Shown: one piece after another, positions 27,036-37,109 of the stretch | Position numbering within the stretch: the stretch's first letter is position 1 | Layout of the letters: every line of letters starts with the position of its first letter | Source: Georgenia thermotolerans | Lineage (GTDB): Bacteria > Actinomycetota > Actinomycetes > Actinomycetales > Actinomycetaceae | NCBI RefSeq assembly: GCF_009193185.1 | Contig: NZ_VUKF01000043.1 | Span: 1 to 39,271 of the forward strand | Length of the DNA stretch: 39,271 bases | Reading direction: 5' to 3' | The notes under the pieces: generated by a model | Seen by the model: only the letters and a program-made list of their open reading frames with translations | Told to the model about the DNA's origin: nothing | The model's database searches: none | Program-made: the position numbers and the translations under genes

Positions 27036-27700
27036 CAGTCCTCCTTGGCCGGGGTGGCGGCCAGCACGCGCTGGACCGCCCCGATCCGGTCCGTCTCGAC
27101 GGCCAGGTGCACGAGGTCGTTCTCCTGGACCACCATGCCCGGGTGCGGCACCACGCCCTGGCCCAGACGCGTCAGGAACGCCACCCGCGTGCCGGTGAGG
27201 AGCTCGAGCCGGCCCAGCTCCTGGCCCACCCAGGCCGGGTTGATGTCGCAGGTGACGATGGACACCTTCGACGAGGCGTCCTGGTACTCCGAGACGGCCC
27301 CGAGCGGGAGGATGCGGCGCAGCACCTGGTCGGCGGTCCACCGGACGGTGGCCACCGTCGGGATGCCCAGGCGCTGGTAGACCTCGGCGCGGTTGGGGTC
27401 GTAGATGCGGGCGACGACGTTGCTCACCCCGAACGTCTCGCGCACTACCCGGGCGGCGATGATGTTGGAGTTGTCGCCGTTGGAGACGGCGACGAAGGCG
27501 TAGGCGTCCTCGATGCCCGCCTGCGCCAGCGCGTCGCGGTCGAAGCCAAGGCCGGTGACCCGTCGCCCCTCGAAGGTCGAGGGCAGACGGCGGAACGCGT
27601 CGGGGTTCTGGTCGACCACCGCGACTGAGTGGCCGCGGTGCTCGAGCTGCCCGGCCAGGGACGCCCCGACCCGGCCGCAGCCCATGATCACGAAGTGCAC
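27035..27700 (-). CDS. TrkA-family K+ uptake regulator (first of pair)
   Basis: A 221-residue RCK protein with the same two-domain plan as its partner. It starts VHFVIMGCGRVGASLAGQLE with VAVVDQN as ribose-binding acid, then AFVAVSNGDNSNIIAARVVR and VVARIYDPNRAEVYQRLG, and ends with a TrkA-C domain (VPHPGMVVQENDLVHLAVET). Two different RCK proteins made from one message probably form a heteromeric ring. The GTG at 27700 is used; an ATG at 27685 would remove the first strand. TACCGT sits 7 nt before the GTG. A lone tnpB gene now lies just upstream on the opposite strand, 91 bp away. Confidence 0.92.
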   Translation of the reverse strand: MHFVIMGCGRVGASLAGQLEHRGHSVAVVDQNPDAFRRLPSTFEGRRVTGLGFDRDALAQAGIEDAYAFVAVSNGDNSNIIAARVVRETFGVSNVVARIYDPNRAEVYQRLGIPTVATVRWTADQVLRRILPLGAVSEYQDASSKVSIVTCDINPAWVGQELGRLELLTGTRVAFLTRLGQGVVPHPGMVVQENDLVHLAVETDRIGAVQRVLAATPAKED

Positions 27701-27707
27701 GACGACG

Positions 27708-27713
27708 ACGGTA
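27708..27713 (-). promoter_or_regulatory. -10 element of the trkA pair
   Basis: TACCGT on the minus strand, 7 nt before the GTG at 27700, with no ribosome-binding site between. It places the promoter outside the likely tnpB element. Confidence 0.45.
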
Positions 27714-27791
27714 CCGCTGGTCAGAGGCGGTGGGGCACCGACGGGGTGTCCAGGGCGAGGGCATGTGGGTGGTGGCTGACAGCATCGTGGT

Positions 27792-29225
27792 ATGAGCCGG
27801 CACACCACGTTTCGCTTCTGCCTCGATGTAACGGTCGAGCAGGAGGAGGTGCTGGCTCGGCACGTGGGCGCCGCACGGTTCGCGTTCAACCAATGCCTGC
27901 GTCTACACCTACAAGCCCGCAAGGGGGACGCGCCGTCGGCCGATGACGCGGACGTGACAGTGCCGTGGTCCGGGTTCGACCTCATCAATGCGTTCAACGC
28001 GTGGAAGCGATCCGAGGCCGCAGGTAGGCGGTTTCGAGTCGATGTCCGGGGAGTGGCCGAGCTCGAGGTTACAGGGCTTGTGTGGCGCGGGGAGGTCGTA
28101 GCCCAGGTGTTCGAGGAGGCCGCGGTCGACCTCGGCCGGGCACTGAAGGCGTGGACCACCGCGCGGGCCCACGGGAACCGTCGGGCGGGGCATCCGCGGT
28201 TCAAGAAGAAGGGGGCCACTGGGTCGTTTCGCATCCGGAACAGGACCACGCGGGGCCCGACGATTCAGGTGGGTGGTGATCGGCCTCGGTCGGTCACGCT
28301 GCCGAAGATCGGGACCTTGCGGGTGCGTGAGGACACCCGGCGCCTGCGCCGGATGATCGCCACGGGCCGCGCCCGCGTCCTGTTCGCCACGGTCTCCCGC
28401 AACGCGGCGGGCCGGTGGTCGATCGCCCTGACGGCGGAGGCGGCTGACCTGCACCCGAAGGCGCAGCACCCGCCACGCGCCCCTGGCGACGCCTCGGGCT
28501 GGGTCGGCGTCGACCGCGGCCTCACGGCCCTGGTCGTCGCCGGGACCGCAGACGGTGCACAGACTCTCCGCGTCGAGCGGGCACCGTGGTCGGCACGGTC
28601 GGAAGCGGCCCGCACCAGGCGGCTGGCGAGGTCGCTGGCCCGTAAGCAGAAAGGATCTCGGAACCGCGCCCGGGCCGCCGCCCGCCTGGCCCGCCACCAC
28701 GCCCACCTGCGTGCCCGCAGGCGACACCTGCTGCACCAGGTCTCCGGACAGCTGGTCAAGACCCACGACCGGCTCGTCCTGGAAGACCTGCACGTGGCCG
28801 GCATGCTCGCCAACCACCGCCTCGCCGCGGCGATCTCGGACGCAGCCTGGGCCGAGCTCGCCCGCCAGATCCGCTATAAGCAGGCCTGGCACGGCGGGCA
28901 GGTGCTCCTCGCGGACCGGTGGTTCGCGTCCTCGAAGACCTGCTCCGCCTGCGGAAAGTGCAAAGACGCGCTGAGCCTCTCAGAGCGGACGTACCGGTGC
29001 GCGGCGTGCGGGCTGGTCATCGACCGCGACCTCAACGCCGCCTTCAACCTCGCCGCCTGGGCCACCCGCCACACCAGCGACACGGCCCAGGGGGCCGGGG
29101 ACCGTCAAGCAGACGGCCCCGTCACCAACGCCCACCGACGGGACGGCTCTGGCCCGCGCGCCAGCGCGAGCGAAACCAGCCCGGACGACGTGGGAACCGG
29201 ACCTCAGGCCGGCCACCCGGCCTGA
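27792..29225 (+). CDS. tnpB: TnpB RNA-guided nuclease
   Basis: A 477-residue TnpB, the transposon-encoded relative of Cas12, which cuts DNA guided by an RNA from its own 3' end. The N-terminal region (MSRHTTFRFCLDVTVEQEEV, FAFNQCLRLH) and basic GHPRFKKKG segment match the wedge/REC part. The split RuvC is intact: D241 in WVGVDRGLTALVV, E331 in LVLEDLHVAGML, and aspartates 411/413 in IDRDLNAAFNLAAWA. The zinc ribbon is CSACGKC...CAACG between the last two. The roughly 55 residues after the last motif are low-complexity and probably reflect guide-RNA scaffold sequence rather than protein function. Codon use is more mixed than in neighbours (CGT, GTA, TTT occur). No frameshift is seen. Confidence 0.93.
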   Translation: MSRHTTFRFCLDVTVEQEEVLARHVGAARFAFNQCLRLHLQARKGDAPSADDADVTVPWSGFDLINAFNAWKRSEAAGRRFRVDVRGVAELEVTGLVWRGEVVAQVFEEAAVDLGRALKAWTTARAHGNRRAGHPRFKKKGATGSFRIRNRTTRGPTIQVGGDRPRSVTLPKIGTLRVREDTRRLRRMIATGRARVLFATVSRNAAGRWSIALTAEAADLHPKAQHPPRAPGDASGWVGVDRGLTALVVAGTADGAQTLRVERAPWSARSEAARTRRLARSLARKQKGSRNRARAAARLARHHAHLRARRRHLLHQVSGQLVKTHDRLVLEDLHVAGMLANHRLAAAISDAAWAELARQIRYKQAWHGGQVLLADRWFASSKTCSACGKCKDALSLSERTYRCAACGLVIDRDLNAAFNLAAWATRHTSDTAQGAGDRQADGPVTNAHRRDGSGPRASASETSPDDVGTGPQAGHPA

Positions 29226-29280
29226 GAACCTCGGACGCCCGAGAAGGGCGGTGTCTCACAACCCGGAGTTCAGAGACACG
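29130..29280 (+). ncRNA. Candidate omega-RNA scaffold over the tnpB 3' end
   Basis: Consecutive stem-loops cover the end of tnpB: 29149-29153 with 29160-29164; a perfect 10-bp stem 29203-29212 with 29217-29226 whose right arm contains the stop codon; 29230-29234 with 29239-29243; and GTGTCTC (29251-29257) with GAGACAC (29273-29279). In characterised TnpB systems the omega-RNA spans the gene's 3' end and its scaffold stops at the element's right end. The guide would then start near 29280 and be read from the APC permease upstream region. The limits are inferred. Confidence 0.45.
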
Positions 29281-29283
29281 CTT

Positions 29284-29289
29284 TAGCAT
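29284..29289 (+). promoter_or_regulatory. -10 element of APC permease gene
   Basis: TAGCAT is 8 nt before the GTG at 29298. It begins about 5 bases after the proposed right end of the tnpB element, so insertion may have replaced the native -35 region. Confidence 0.4.
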
Positions 29290-29297
29290 GGGGCCTC

Positions 29298-31487
29298 GTG
29301 CCGGACATCACGGAGGCCCTCAAGCGCGCGCTGGTCGGACGACCGATGCGCAGCGAGCGCCTGGGCTCCACCCTGCTCCCCAAGCGACTCGCACTGCCGG
29401 TGTTCGCCTCCGACGCCCTCTCGTCCGTCGCGTACGCCCCGGACGAGATCCTGCTGACCCTGGCCCTCGCCGGCGTCGCGGCCATCACCATCTCGCCGTG
29501 GATCGGCCTGGTCGTCGTCGTCGTGCTGCTCACCGTGGTGGCGTCCTACCGGCAGACCGTCCACGCCTACCCCTCCGGCGGCGGCGACTACGAGGTCGCC
29601 ACCGAGAACCTCGGGCGGCGGGCGGGCCTGACCGTGGCCAGCGCCCTGCTGGTCGACTACGTCCTCACCGTCGCGGTGTCGATCTCCTCGGCCGCGCAGT
29701 ACCTGTCCGCGGCCATCCCCGCCGCCGACGGGCACGAGGTCGCCGTCGCCGTCAGCGCCGTCATCATCCTCGCCCTCATCAACCTGCGCGGCCTGCGCGA
29801 GTCCGGCCGCGGGCTGGCCGTGCCGGTGTACCTCTACATGGCCTCCATCGGGCTCATGGCCGTCGTCGGCTTCATCCAGAGCGCCGCGGGGTCGCTGCGC
29901 CCGGCGGAGTCGGCGGGGCTGGAGATCGTGCCGCAGGCCGGTTACGAGCAGGGGCTGGTCGGGCTCGCCGGGGCCTTCCTCGTGCTGCGGGCGTTCTCCT
30001 CCGGGTCGGCGGCCCTGACCGGTATCGAGGCGATCAGCAACGGCGTGCCGCACTTCAAGCGGCCCAAGTCCCGCAACGCCGCGTCGACGCTCCTGCTGCT
30101 CGGTCTGATCTCGGCGACGATGCTCATGTCGATCCTCGTCCTCGCCCGTCAGACCGGGGTCCGCTTCGTCACCGACCCCGCCACCGAGCTCACCCGTGAC
30201 GGCGTGCCGGTGGGCGACAGCTACGTCCAGCACCCGGTCATCGGGCAGATCGCCGGCGCGGTCTTCCATGACGTGCCCGTGCTGTTCGGGCTGGTCACCA
30301 TCGTCACCGGCCTCATCCTCGCGCTGGCCGCCAACACCGCGTTCAACGGGTTCCCGGTGCTCGGCTCGATCCTCGCCCGCGACGGCTTCCTGCCCCGGCA
30401 GCTGCACACCCGCGGCGACCGCCTGGCGTTCTCCAACGGCATCGTCCTGCTGGCGGTGGCCGCCGTCGTGCTGATCGTGGCCTTCGACGCCGAGGTCACG
30501 CGCCTCATCCAGCTGTACATCGTGGGCGTGTTCGTCTCCTTTACGGTCAGCCAGACCGGCATGGTGCGGCACTGGACCCGCCAGCTGCGCATCGAGACCG
30601 ACCCCGCCGCCCGGACCCGCATGCGTCGCTCGCGCGCGGTGAACACCTTCGGCCTGTGCATGACCGGCGCGGTGCTGCTCGTCGTGCTCGTCACCAAGTT
30701 CACCCACGGCGCCTGGATCACTCTGCTGCTCATGGCGCTGCTGTTCGTGACGATGAACGCGATCCACCGCCACTACGACACGGTCGCCCGAGACCTCGCC
30801 GTCCCCGACCTGGCCGCCGCGCGGGCGCTGCCCGCCCGGGTGCACGGCGTCGTGCTCGTCTCCAAGCTGCACCAGCCGACCATGCGGGCGGTGGCCTACG
30901 CGCGGGCGACCCGGCCCTCCACGCTGGAGGCGGTGACGGTCGCCGTCGACCCGGAGGACACCGCCCGGCTGCGGGCCGCGTGGGAGGCGGCCGAGATCCC
31001 GGTCCCGCTGACCGTGCTGGACTCCCCGTTCCGCGAGATCACCCGTCCGGTGGTCGACCACGTACGGCAGGTGCGCCGGGACTCCCCGCGCGACCTGGTC
31101 GTGGTCTTCGTGCCGGAGTACGTCGTCAGCCACTGGTGGGAGCAGCTGCTGCACAACCAGAGCGCGCTGCGGCTCAAGAGCCGGCTGCTGTTCACGCCCG
31201 GCGTCGTCATGGCGTCCGTGCCGTTCCAGCTCGACAAGGTCGACCACGTCGGGACCGGTCCCGGGCACGAGGAGACGCACCCCGGCGGCGTGGCGGAGCT
31301 GCCGGCGCCTGCGAGCCCGCCCGAGGCTGCGAGCGGTCCGGGGGCGGCCGAGCGGCCCGCCGCCGGGACCGGCGCAGGCGGGCGGTCCGGGTCGGCCGGG
31401 TCGGGTGGGTCGACCGGATCGGGCGGGTCGGCTCGCGAGGCCGGCGCCGGCGCCGGGCAGGGCCGCGGGCCGGAGGTGCGCCCGTGA
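29298..31487 (+). CDS. APC-superfamily amino acid/polyamine-type permease
   Basis: This 729-residue membrane protein begins with a cytoplasmic PDITEALKRALVGRPMRSER, then RLALPVFASDALSSVAYAPD, a conserved first-helix element, and about 12 helices to about residue 480. A soluble domain at about 490-660 (ALPARVHGVVLVSKLHQPTM, LEAVTVAVDPEDTARLRAAW, DLVVVFVPEYVVSHWWEQLL) resembles a universal-stress-type fold. A disordered Gly/Ser/Ala tail follows. It is the equivalent of M. tuberculosis Rv2690c. Proximity to trkA genes and the KUP-like C-terminal domain make K+-linked transport conceivable, but the substrate is not known. The GTG start gives a normal N terminus. The stop overlaps the RNA methyltransferase GTG. 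Confidence 0.88.
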   Translation: MPDITEALKRALVGRPMRSERLGSTLLPKRLALPVFASDALSSVAYAPDEILLTLALAGVAAITISPWIGLVVVVVLLTVVASYRQTVHAYPSGGGDYEVATENLGRRAGLTVASALLVDYVLTVAVSISSAAQYLSAAIPAADGHEVAVAVSAVIILALINLRGLRESGRGLAVPVYLYMASIGLMAVVGFIQSAAGSLRPAESAGLEIVPQAGYEQGLVGLAGAFLVLRAFSSGSAALTGIEAISNGVPHFKRPKSRNAASTLLLLGLISATMLMSILVLARQTGVRFVTDPATELTRDGVPVGDSYVQHPVIGQIAGAVFHDVPVLFGLVTIVTGLILALAANTAFNGFPVLGSILARDGFLPRQLHTRGDRLAFSNGIVLLAVAAVVLIVAFDAEVTRLIQLYIVGVFVSFTVSQTGMVRHWTRQLRIETDPAARTRMRRSRAVNTFGLCMTGAVLLVVLVTKFTHGAWITLLLMALLFVTMNAIHRHYDTVARDLAVPDLAAARALPARVHGVVLVSKLHQPTMRAVAYARATRPSTLEAVTVAVDPEDTARLRAAWEAAEIPVPLTVLDSPFREITRPVVDHVRQVRRDSPRDLVVVFVPEYVVSHWWEQLLHNQSALRLKSRLLFTPGVVMASVPFQLDKVDHVGTGPGHEETHPGGVAELPAPASPPEAASGPGAAERPAAGTGAGGRSGSAGSGGSTGSGGSAREAGAGAGQGRGPEVRP

Positions 31488-32995
31488 GCGCCGGGACAGG
31501 AAACAGCGGGCGTGGGCAGGGCGGCCGGCCGCCGGGTCGGCGTCCGGCGCGCAAGGGCCGGGCCCAGGAGGCCCGTCCGGGGGAGACCCGGGGCGACGCG
31601 CGTCCGGGGGAGACCCGGGGCGGCACGAGCCGGGGCGAGCCCGGCGGGACCGAGCGTCGTGGGGCGCCGCGGCGCGGGTCCCGGCGCGGGCCGGTCCGGC
31701 GGCAGGGGCGTCCGGCCCCCGCGCGCCCGTCCACCGAGGCGGCGCCCGAGGCCGTGGTGACGGTCGGCGCGCCGGCGCACGGCGGGCACTGCGTGGCCCG
31801 CCTCGACGACGGCCGCGTCGTCTTCGTCCGGCACACCCTGCCCGGCGAGACCGTCCGGGTGCGCATCACGGAGCAGCGCTCGAAGTACTGGCGCGCGGAC
31901 GCCGTCGAGGTCCTCGAGCCCTCGCCCGACCGCGTCCCGAGCGTGTGGCCCGAGGCGGGCCCCGGCGGGGTGGGCGGCGGCGAGCTTGCCCACGTGGCCC
32001 TGCCGGCGCAGCGCCGCTGGAAGGCCACGGTCCTGGCCGACACGCTGCGCCGGATCGGCGGCGAGCAGGTGGCCCAGGACGTCGCCGCGGTCACCGGCGG
32101 CGCCGGCGTGGAGGTCGAGGCCCTGCCCGGCGACGACGAGGCCGGCGGGCTCGGCACCCGCACCCGCGTCGACCTGACCGTCGACGGCGAGGGCCGGGCG
32201 GGGATGCATCGCTTCCGCAGCCACGAGGTGCTCGCGCTGCGCGAGATGCCGCTGGCCCACCCCGCGCTGCTGGAGCTCGGCCTGCTGGGGGAGGGCTCGC
32301 CCTGGCGGCGGGTCTGGCGCCCCGGTGCGCGGGTGGAGGCGGTGGCGCCGAGCGTCGGGGAGCCGATGGTGCTCGTCGACGGCGAGGCCGTCGCCCTGCG
32401 GCGCCGGTCGGGGCCCCCGCGGCGGGCCGTGCGCGAGCGGGTGGAGTCCTCGGTGGGTGAGCTGACCTACCGGGTGAGCGCCGCGGGTTTCTGGCAGGTC
32501 CACCGTGAGGCGCCGCGCACCCTGGTCGAGGCGGTGCTGGCCGCGGCGGGGCCGCTCGCCGGCACCCGGGTGCTGGAGCTGTACTCCGGGGCCGGGCTGC
32601 TGACGCTGCCGCTGGCGCGGGCCGGGGGCGCCGTCGTCACCCTCGAGGGCGCGGAGGGCGCCGTGCGCGACGCCCGCCGCAACCTGCACGAGCATCCCCA
32701 GGTGGAGCTGCACGCCGGCCGGGTCGACGCCGTGGCCGTGCGTCAGCTCGGTGGCGGCGCGGACGTCGTCGTCCTCGACCCCCCGCGGGTGGGTGCCGGC
32801 GCCGAGGTGATGTCCGCCGTCGCCGACCTGGGGCCGGAGACGATCGTGCACGTGGCCTGCGACCCCGCGGCGCTGGCGCGGGACCTGCGGGCCGCGCGGG
32901 AGAAGGGGTACGTCGTGCGCGCGGTGCACGCCTACGACCTGTTCCCGCACACGCACCACTTCGAGGTGGTGGCGGCGCTGGGCCGGGAGGGCTGA
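31484..32995 (+). CDS. TRAM-domain class I SAM RNA methyltransferase (TrmA/RlmD family)
   Basis: This 503-residue enzyme probably makes 5-methyluridine in rRNA or tRNA. About 85 basic, disordered N-terminal residues include a nine-residue repeat (RPGETRGDA, RPGETRGGT). A TRAM domain follows at about 90-145 (HGGHCVARLDDGRVVFVRHT). The catalytic half has the SAM motif VLELYSGAGLLTLPLA, VVLDPPRVGAG and the nucleophile C459 in HVACDPAALARDL, ending HTHHFEVVAAL. The four cysteines that hold the Fe-S cluster in E. coli RlmD are absent: the region reads AGPGGVGGGELAHV. It is equivalent to M. tuberculosis Rv2689c. The GTG overlaps the permease stop by 4 bp. Confidence 0.9.
   Translation: MSAGTGNSGRGQGGRPPGRRPARKGRAQEARPGETRGDARPGETRGGTSRGEPGGTERRGAPRRGSRRGPVRRQGRPAPARPSTEAAPEAVVTVGAPAHGGHCVARLDDGRVVFVRHTLPGETVRVRITEQRSKYWRADAVEVLEPSPDRVPSVWPEAGPGGVGGGELAHVALPAQRRWKATVLADTLRRIGGEQVAQDVAAVTGGAGVEVEALPGDDEAGGLGTRTRVDLTVDGEGRAGMHRFRSHEVLALREMPLAHPALLELGLLGEGSPWRRVWRPGARVEAVAPSVGEPMVLVDGEAVALRRRSGPPRRAVRERVESSVGELTYRVSAAGFWQVHREAPRTLVEAVLAAAGPLAGTRVLELYSGAGLLTLPLARAGGAVVTLEGAEGAVRDARRNLHEHPQVELHAGRVDAVAVRQLGGGADVVVLDPPRVGAGAEVMSAVADLGPETIVHVACDPAALARDLRAAREKGYVVRAVHAYDLFPHTHHFEVVAALGREG
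31574..31622 (+). repeat. 22-bp direct repeat, period 27, in methyltransferase 5' region
   Basis: A 22-bp sequence at 31574-31595 recurs exactly at 31601-31622. It is in frame (nine codons) and doubles the RPGETRG unit of the basic N-terminal tail. Confidence 0.85.
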
Positions 32996-33021
32996 GCCCG
33001 GGCCGGCCTCGGCCGCGCCCG

Positions 33022-33759
33022 TCAGCCGGCCGGGACATCGGTCAGCTCGGCCCGTTCCGGGCCGTGGGGGATCTCGATGCGCGCCTCGCCGGTGCGCAGG
33101 GCCCGCAGGATCACTTTTCCGACGTACTCGGCGCTGTGCACCACCACGCCGGGCACGAGCTCCAGGCCCGGCGTGATGTCCCGTCCGGCGAAGCCGGTCC
33201 CCGTGATCGACGGGGCGACCAGCGAGACGAGGACGCCGTCGTCGCGCAGCTCCTCGCGGGCGACCGTGGTGAGCACGTCGACCGCCGCCTTGGTCACCGC
33301 GTAGGCGCCGAAGCCCGGACGCGGGTTTCTGGTGGTGCCGGAGCCGACGTTGACGATGCGGCCCCGGCGCTGGGCGCGCATCGCGGGCAGGACCGCCTGC
33401 GTCAGCGCCACGACGCTGACGACGTTGAGGTCCAGGACCCGGGCGAACTCCTCGAGGTCGAGCCGGTCGAGCGGCGTGTGCAGCGCGGCCCCGGCGTTGT
33501 TGACGAGCCCGTCGATCCTGCCGAACCGCTCCAGGGTGGCGTCCACCAGCCTCCGGACGGCGTCGTGGTCGGTCACGTCGGTCTCCAGCGCCAGCGCGCC
33601 GTCGAGGCTGGCGCCGAGCCGGCGGAGGCGGTCGACCCGGCGAGCGGCAAGGACCGGGTGCGCGCCGGCGGCGTGGAGCAGGCGCGCCGTCGCCTCGCCG
33701 ATGCCGGAGGACGCGCCGGTGACGATGACGACCCGCCCCGTCAGATCCAGCGGATCCAT
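33022..33759 (-). CDS. Short-chain dehydrogenase/reductase
   Basis: A 245-residue classical SDR oxidoreductase. The cofactor motif TGASSGIG is near residue 14, followed by VLAARRVDRLRRLGA; the arginines after the second strand favour NADPH. NNAG is at about 85. The catalytic serine is in VNVGSGTTRN and the Tyr-Lys pair is in FGAYAVTKAAVD. Substrate is unknown. An ATG three codons upstream (33768) is possible. The start at 33759 gives the standard distance to the first strand. It is divergent from acnA over 386 bp and tail-to-tail with the methyltransferase gene. There is no obvious metabolic link to either. Confidence 0.9.
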   Translation of the reverse strand: MDPLDLTGRVVIVTGASSGIGEATARLLHAAGAHPVLAARRVDRLRRLGASLDGALALETDVTDHDAVRRLVDATLERFGRIDGLVNNAGAALHTPLDRLDLEEFARVLDLNVVSVVALTQAVLPAMRAQRRGRIVNVGSGTTRNPRPGFGAYAVTKAAVDVLTTVAREELRDDGVLVSLVAPSITGTGFAGRDITPGLELVPGVVVHSAEYVGKVILRALRTGEARIEIPHGPERAELTDVPAG

Positions 33760-34035
33760 GCCACTCATCCTGCCCGAGCCGGGGGCTGCCAGCCCCGCGA
33801 GGCCCTGGGGCGAGGGGGCCGGCGAAGCCCGTGCCCCGTGCGCGGCCCGCGAGGCTCGGGCCGAGCGCGTGGGACCGCGAGGACCTCGCCCCGGCGCCCC
33901 GTGCACGCGAGCGGGCCAGGCGGCGGATCCGCGCGCTCGCCGGGCCGGCTCGGCCGCCTCCGTGCGGGCGTCGCTCCAGGTCAGGCGAGCCGCCGCCGTC
34001 CCGCGTGTCGGTGGACACAGTCGCCCCGCGGCAAG

Positions 34036-34053
34036 TATCTTGATATCGAGATA
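34036..34053. promoter_or_regulatory. Near-palindromic operator-like site upstream of acnA
   Basis: TATCTTGATATCGAGATA matches its own reverse complement at 16 of 18 positions and is strikingly AT-rich for this genome. It lies about 93 bp before the acnA start. The form suits a MarR-family dimer. In Streptomyces the MarR protein TamR regulates aconitase from palindromic sites, so a TamR-like regulator is the first candidate, by analogy. The rest of 33760-34145 holds a small hairpin (33782-33796) and no supported gene. Confidence 0.55.
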
Positions 34054-34145
34054 TCCGCCGAGCGGTCGTCGTGGCACGATGACCGAGGACGCGCAGGGTG
34101 GCGCCAGCCGCCGAGGCGCAGGCCAGCACGAGCCGAGGAGCACAT

Positions 34146-36950
<2,805 letters not shown>

Positions 36951-36959
36951 TCCCGCACC

Positions 36960-37004
36960 GGGCGAGGCCCCGTCCCCTTCGGGGGGCGGGGCCTCGCCCT
37001 TTTT
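36960..37004 (+). terminator. Rho-independent terminator of acnA
   Basis: A perfect 13-bp GC stem (36960-36972 with 36987-36999), extended inward by a CCCC/GGGG stem, is followed directly by TTTTT (37000-37004). It begins 10 bases after the acnA stop. It is the only canonical stem-plus-U-tract terminator seen in the window. Confidence 0.92.
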
Positions 37005-37019
37005 GCCGTGGCCGCGGGC

Positions 37020-37072
37020 GTGGCTTCGTGACCATCCCGTGGCCTGGCGGGTGGCTTCGTGACCATCCCGTG
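37020..37072. repeat. 22-bp direct repeat pair, period 31
   Basis: A 22-bp sequence beginning GTGGCTTCGTGACC at 37020-37041 recurs perfectly at 37051-37072, separated by 9 bp. It lies between the acnA terminator and the serpin gene. The core CTTCGTGACC appears again at 38506-38515, at the -35 position of the DUF222 gene. Confidence 0.85.
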
Positions 37073-37096
37073 CTTCCGGGCACCGCCGGTGGTACC

Positions 37097-37102
37097 TAGG
37101 TT
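37097..37102 (+). promoter_or_regulatory. Serpin gene -10 element, leaderless arrangement
   Basis: TAGGTT is followed by 7 nt and the ATG at 37110. The same hexamer, with 6 nt spacing, precedes the DUF222 gene. Confidence 0.5.
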
Positions 37103-37109
37103 CGTCCGT

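Larger units (their letters stand above)
27792..29280 (+). mobile_element. Standalone tnpB element (IS200/IS605- or IS607-like), approximate limits
   Basis: A single-gene element is inserted between the trkA pair and the APC permease, which are neighbours in relatives. No tnpA tyrosine transposase or IS607-type serine recombinase is present, so it cannot move by itself. The left end lies somewhere in 27714-27791. The right end is probably near 29280, just after a 7-bp stem whose right arm ends at 29279. No target duplication is expected for these families and none was seen. Confidence 0.6.

Noticed and set aside
29226-29297. tnpA transposase or IS607 resolvase beside tnpB
   Set aside because: The 72 bp downstream and 91 bp upstream cannot hold one, and the flanking genes are clearly a permease and trkA.
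37020-37072. CRISPR-like array
   Set aside because: Only two repeats with a 9-bp spacer and no cas genes; it is a plain direct repeat. The 16-bp array at 9924-10003 has no spacers at all.
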